Positions 6,503 through 7,018 of a stretch of 7,018 bases of DNA are shown one piece after another. How positions within the stretch are numbered: the first letter of the stretch is position 1; each line of letters begins with the position of its first letter. A program made the position numbers and the translations under genes. The DNA comes from Bacillota bacterium (GTDB taxonomy: Bacteria; Bacillota; Bacilli; Thermoactinomycetales; DSM-44946): the NCBI GenBank assembly GCA_021793745.1, contig JAJYSD010000062.1, forward strand, positions 1-7,018, written 5' to 3'. Under the pieces are notes generated by a model. That model had not been told where the DNA came from, did not search any database, and was given only the letters and a program-made list of their open reading frames with translations.

Positions 6503-6532
6503 AAAAATGCCCCTCTGAAAGACAGAGAGGCA
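6503..6532 (-). terminator. Riboswitch-controlled terminator of the metQNI leader
   Basis: On the minus strand TGCCTCTCTG (6532-6523), loop TCTTT and CAGAGGGGCA (6517-6508) form a 10-bp stem with a single G-T pair, followed by TTTTT (6507-6503). This is the expression platform of the upstream SAM-I aptamer. Its 5' arm GCCTCTCT (6531-6524) is exactly complementary to AGAGAGGC (6561-6554). The last four aptamer bases are shared with that antiterminator segment, so P1 and the antiterminator exclude each other. Confidence 0.92.
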
Positions 6533-6553
6533 TGTGGATAACCGCTTCATCCC

Positions 6554-6561
6554 GCCTCTCT
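6554..6561 (-). promoter_or_regulatory. Antiterminator strand of the S-box leader
   Basis: AGAGAGGC on the minus strand can pair with all eight bases of GCCTCTCT at 6531-6524, the 5' arm of the terminator. Its first four bases (6561-6558) are also the end of the aptamer P1 helix. With SAM bound, P1 forms and the terminator folds; without SAM this segment is free to block the terminator. Confidence 0.8.
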
Positions 6562-6671
6562 TATCTCTCAAAACGGATTCACCGTTTTGCAGGAATTAGC
6601 ACCTTTCTTGCCAGGGCAAGAAGGTTGCCGGGCTTCATCGGGCCAGTCCCTCCGCCTACTCTGGATAAGAG
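6558..6671 (-). ncRNA. SAM-I (S-box) riboswitch aptamer
   Basis: The minus strand carries a full S-box. P1 is CTCTTATC (6671-6664) paired with GATAAGAG (6565-6558). Between them are the conserved P2 stretch GGAGGGACTGGCCCGATGAA, then GCCCGGCAACC. P3 is made of CTTGCC and GGCAAG. The invariant AGGTGCTAATTCCTGC follows, then P4 CAAAACGG / CCGTTTTG, and the closing GAGAGATAAG. These are the hallmarks of the SAM-I class that binds S-adenosylmethionine. The downstream antiterminator and terminator make it a transcriptional OFF switch: methionine import is shut down when SAM is high. The target, metQNI, is a classical S-box regulon member in Bacillales. Confidence 0.98.
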
Positions 6672-6719
6672 CGCAGTTCCATTATTCACCTGTTATTCCC
6701 ATCAGAAAACTTTCACTTT

Positions 6720-6748
6720 ATTATACGGGATTCGAAACTTACCGTCAA
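6720..6748 (-). promoter_or_regulatory. Sigma-A promoter of the metQNI leader
   Basis: On the minus strand TTGACG (6743-6748) and a perfect TATAAT (6720-6725) are exactly 17 bases apart, with 11 of 12 consensus bases. Transcription should start near 6713, about 40 nt before the aptamer P1 helix. This is a strong promoter, as usual for riboswitch genes that are regulated by attenuation. Confidence 0.9.
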
Positions 6749-6764
6749 CCGATGGTACCATCGG
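6749..6764. promoter_or_regulatory. Perfect 16-bp palindrome next to the met promoter -35 box (operator candidate)
   Basis: CCGATGGTACCATCGG is a perfect inverted repeat touching the -35 element of the metQNI promoter. It has no T-run after it on either strand, so it is not an intrinsic terminator. Its symmetry and position suggest a binding site for a dimeric regulator. I do not recognise the motif. Confidence 0.45.
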
Positions 6765-6771
6765 CTTCCCG

Positions 6772-6802
6772 GATCCCAGGCGGACTGAAGATCCCGGCGG
6801 AC
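6772..6802. repeat. Two short direct repeats upstream of the met promoter
   Basis: GATCCCAGGCGGAC (6772-6785) and GATCCCGGCGGAC (6790-6802) differ by one deleted A and are separated by TGAA. The period is about 18 bp. They lie between gcvPB and the palindrome at the met promoter. They may be regulator half-sites or a small local duplication; no function is known to me. Confidence 0.5.
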
Positions 6803-6839
6803 CTCAGCCCTTTCCCTCCGTTGTTTCACCGAAAAAGGT

Positions 6840-7018
6840 TCATCGGGCCGCTTCGCTTTTCTCCCAACGCAATACGGGTTTCCGGGCGGCGGTCACCTCG
6901 TCGAGGCGCTTCACCACCGTGGTATGGGGAGCTTCCTGGACCCGTTCCGGGCTCTCCTCCGCCTCCCGGGCGATCTGGATCATCGCATCGATGAACCGAT
7001 CGAGGGTCTCCTTGCTTT
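6840..7018 (-). CDS. gcvPB: Glycine dehydrogenase (decarboxylating) subunit 2, C-terminal end (runs off right edge)
   Basis: Only the last 58 residues are in the window, ending in TGA at 6842-6840. The segment reads [20 protein letters not shown], then a region ending in [15 protein letters not shown] at 37-51. This is the usual C-terminus of the GcvPB subunit of the split P-protein in Firmicutes. With GcvPA it decarboxylates glycine using pyridoxal phosphate and passes the aminomethyl group to lipoylated GcvH. The pyridoxal-lysine lies outside the window. No clear terminator follows the stop codon, so some read-through into the met leader is possible. The assignment is by recognition of a short conserved tail. 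The presence of lipM, which modifies GcvH, further left supports it. Confidence 0.85.
   Translation of the reverse strand, partial: SKETLDRFIDAMIQIAREAEESPERVQEAPHTTVVKRLDEVTAARKPVLRWEKSEAAR

Noticed and set aside
6279..6533. 84-codon minus-strand frame in the metQ leader
   Set aside because: Its ATG lies within the riboswitch terminator stem, there is no ribosome binding site, and the peptide looks like translated structured RNA.
6749..6764. Palindrome as a terminator for gcvPB
   Set aside because: No T-run follows on the minus strand; the next bases are the promoter -35 box.

Overview
The window looks like a chromosomal segment of a fairly GC-rich Bacillales-type Firmicute. A Thermoactinomycetaceae-like organism would fit, but that is an inference from GC content and gene similarity. 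The lineage markers are an S-box (SAM-I) riboswitch with a Rho-independent terminator, a LipM-type octanoyltransferase, a Bacillus-type FadH behind a FadR-like operator, the split P-protein subunit GcvPB, and strong AAGGAGG-like ribosome binding sites. Every gene I can support is on the minus strand, so transcription runs from right to left.

From right to left: (1) 7018-6840 is the 3' end of gcvPB (glycine cleavage P-protein, subunit 2). (2) 6839-6273 is a long regulatory leader. It holds tandem short repeats, a perfect 16-bp palindrome touching a near-consensus sigma-A promoter, a complete SAM-I aptamer, its antiterminator and terminator, and about 230 bp of GC-rich leader that I cannot fully explain. 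(3) metQ-metN-metI (6272-3737) encodes a methionine ABC importer with the binding lipoprotein gene first, and ends at a Rho-independent terminator. (4) A sigma-A-like promoter and an 18-bp inverted repeat matching the FadR box precede fadH - NAD-dependent epimerase/reductase - lipM (3463-812), which ends at a strong palindromic terminator. (5) A possible 33-codon small ORF overlaps the start of cstA, which runs off the left edge.

Functional picture: the met operon should be off when S-adenosylmethionine is plentiful and on when it is scarce, bringing in methionine. The fadH operon is probably repressed by a FadR-type regulator and released by long-chain acyl-CoA. Its last gene, lipM, puts the octanoyl precursor of lipoate onto GcvH, which links it to the glycine cleavage gene at the right edge. 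From memory, lipM lies close to gcvPB in Bacillus subtilis, so the met and fadH genes may have been inserted into an older gcv-lipM neighbourhood. CstA at the left edge belongs to a family of pyruvate or peptide uptake carriers used under carbon limitation. I saw no mobile element, CRISPR array, tRNA or rRNA, and no clear new defence or biosynthetic system. The less explained parts are the extra metQ leader, the palindrome at the met promoter and the small ORF before cstA.
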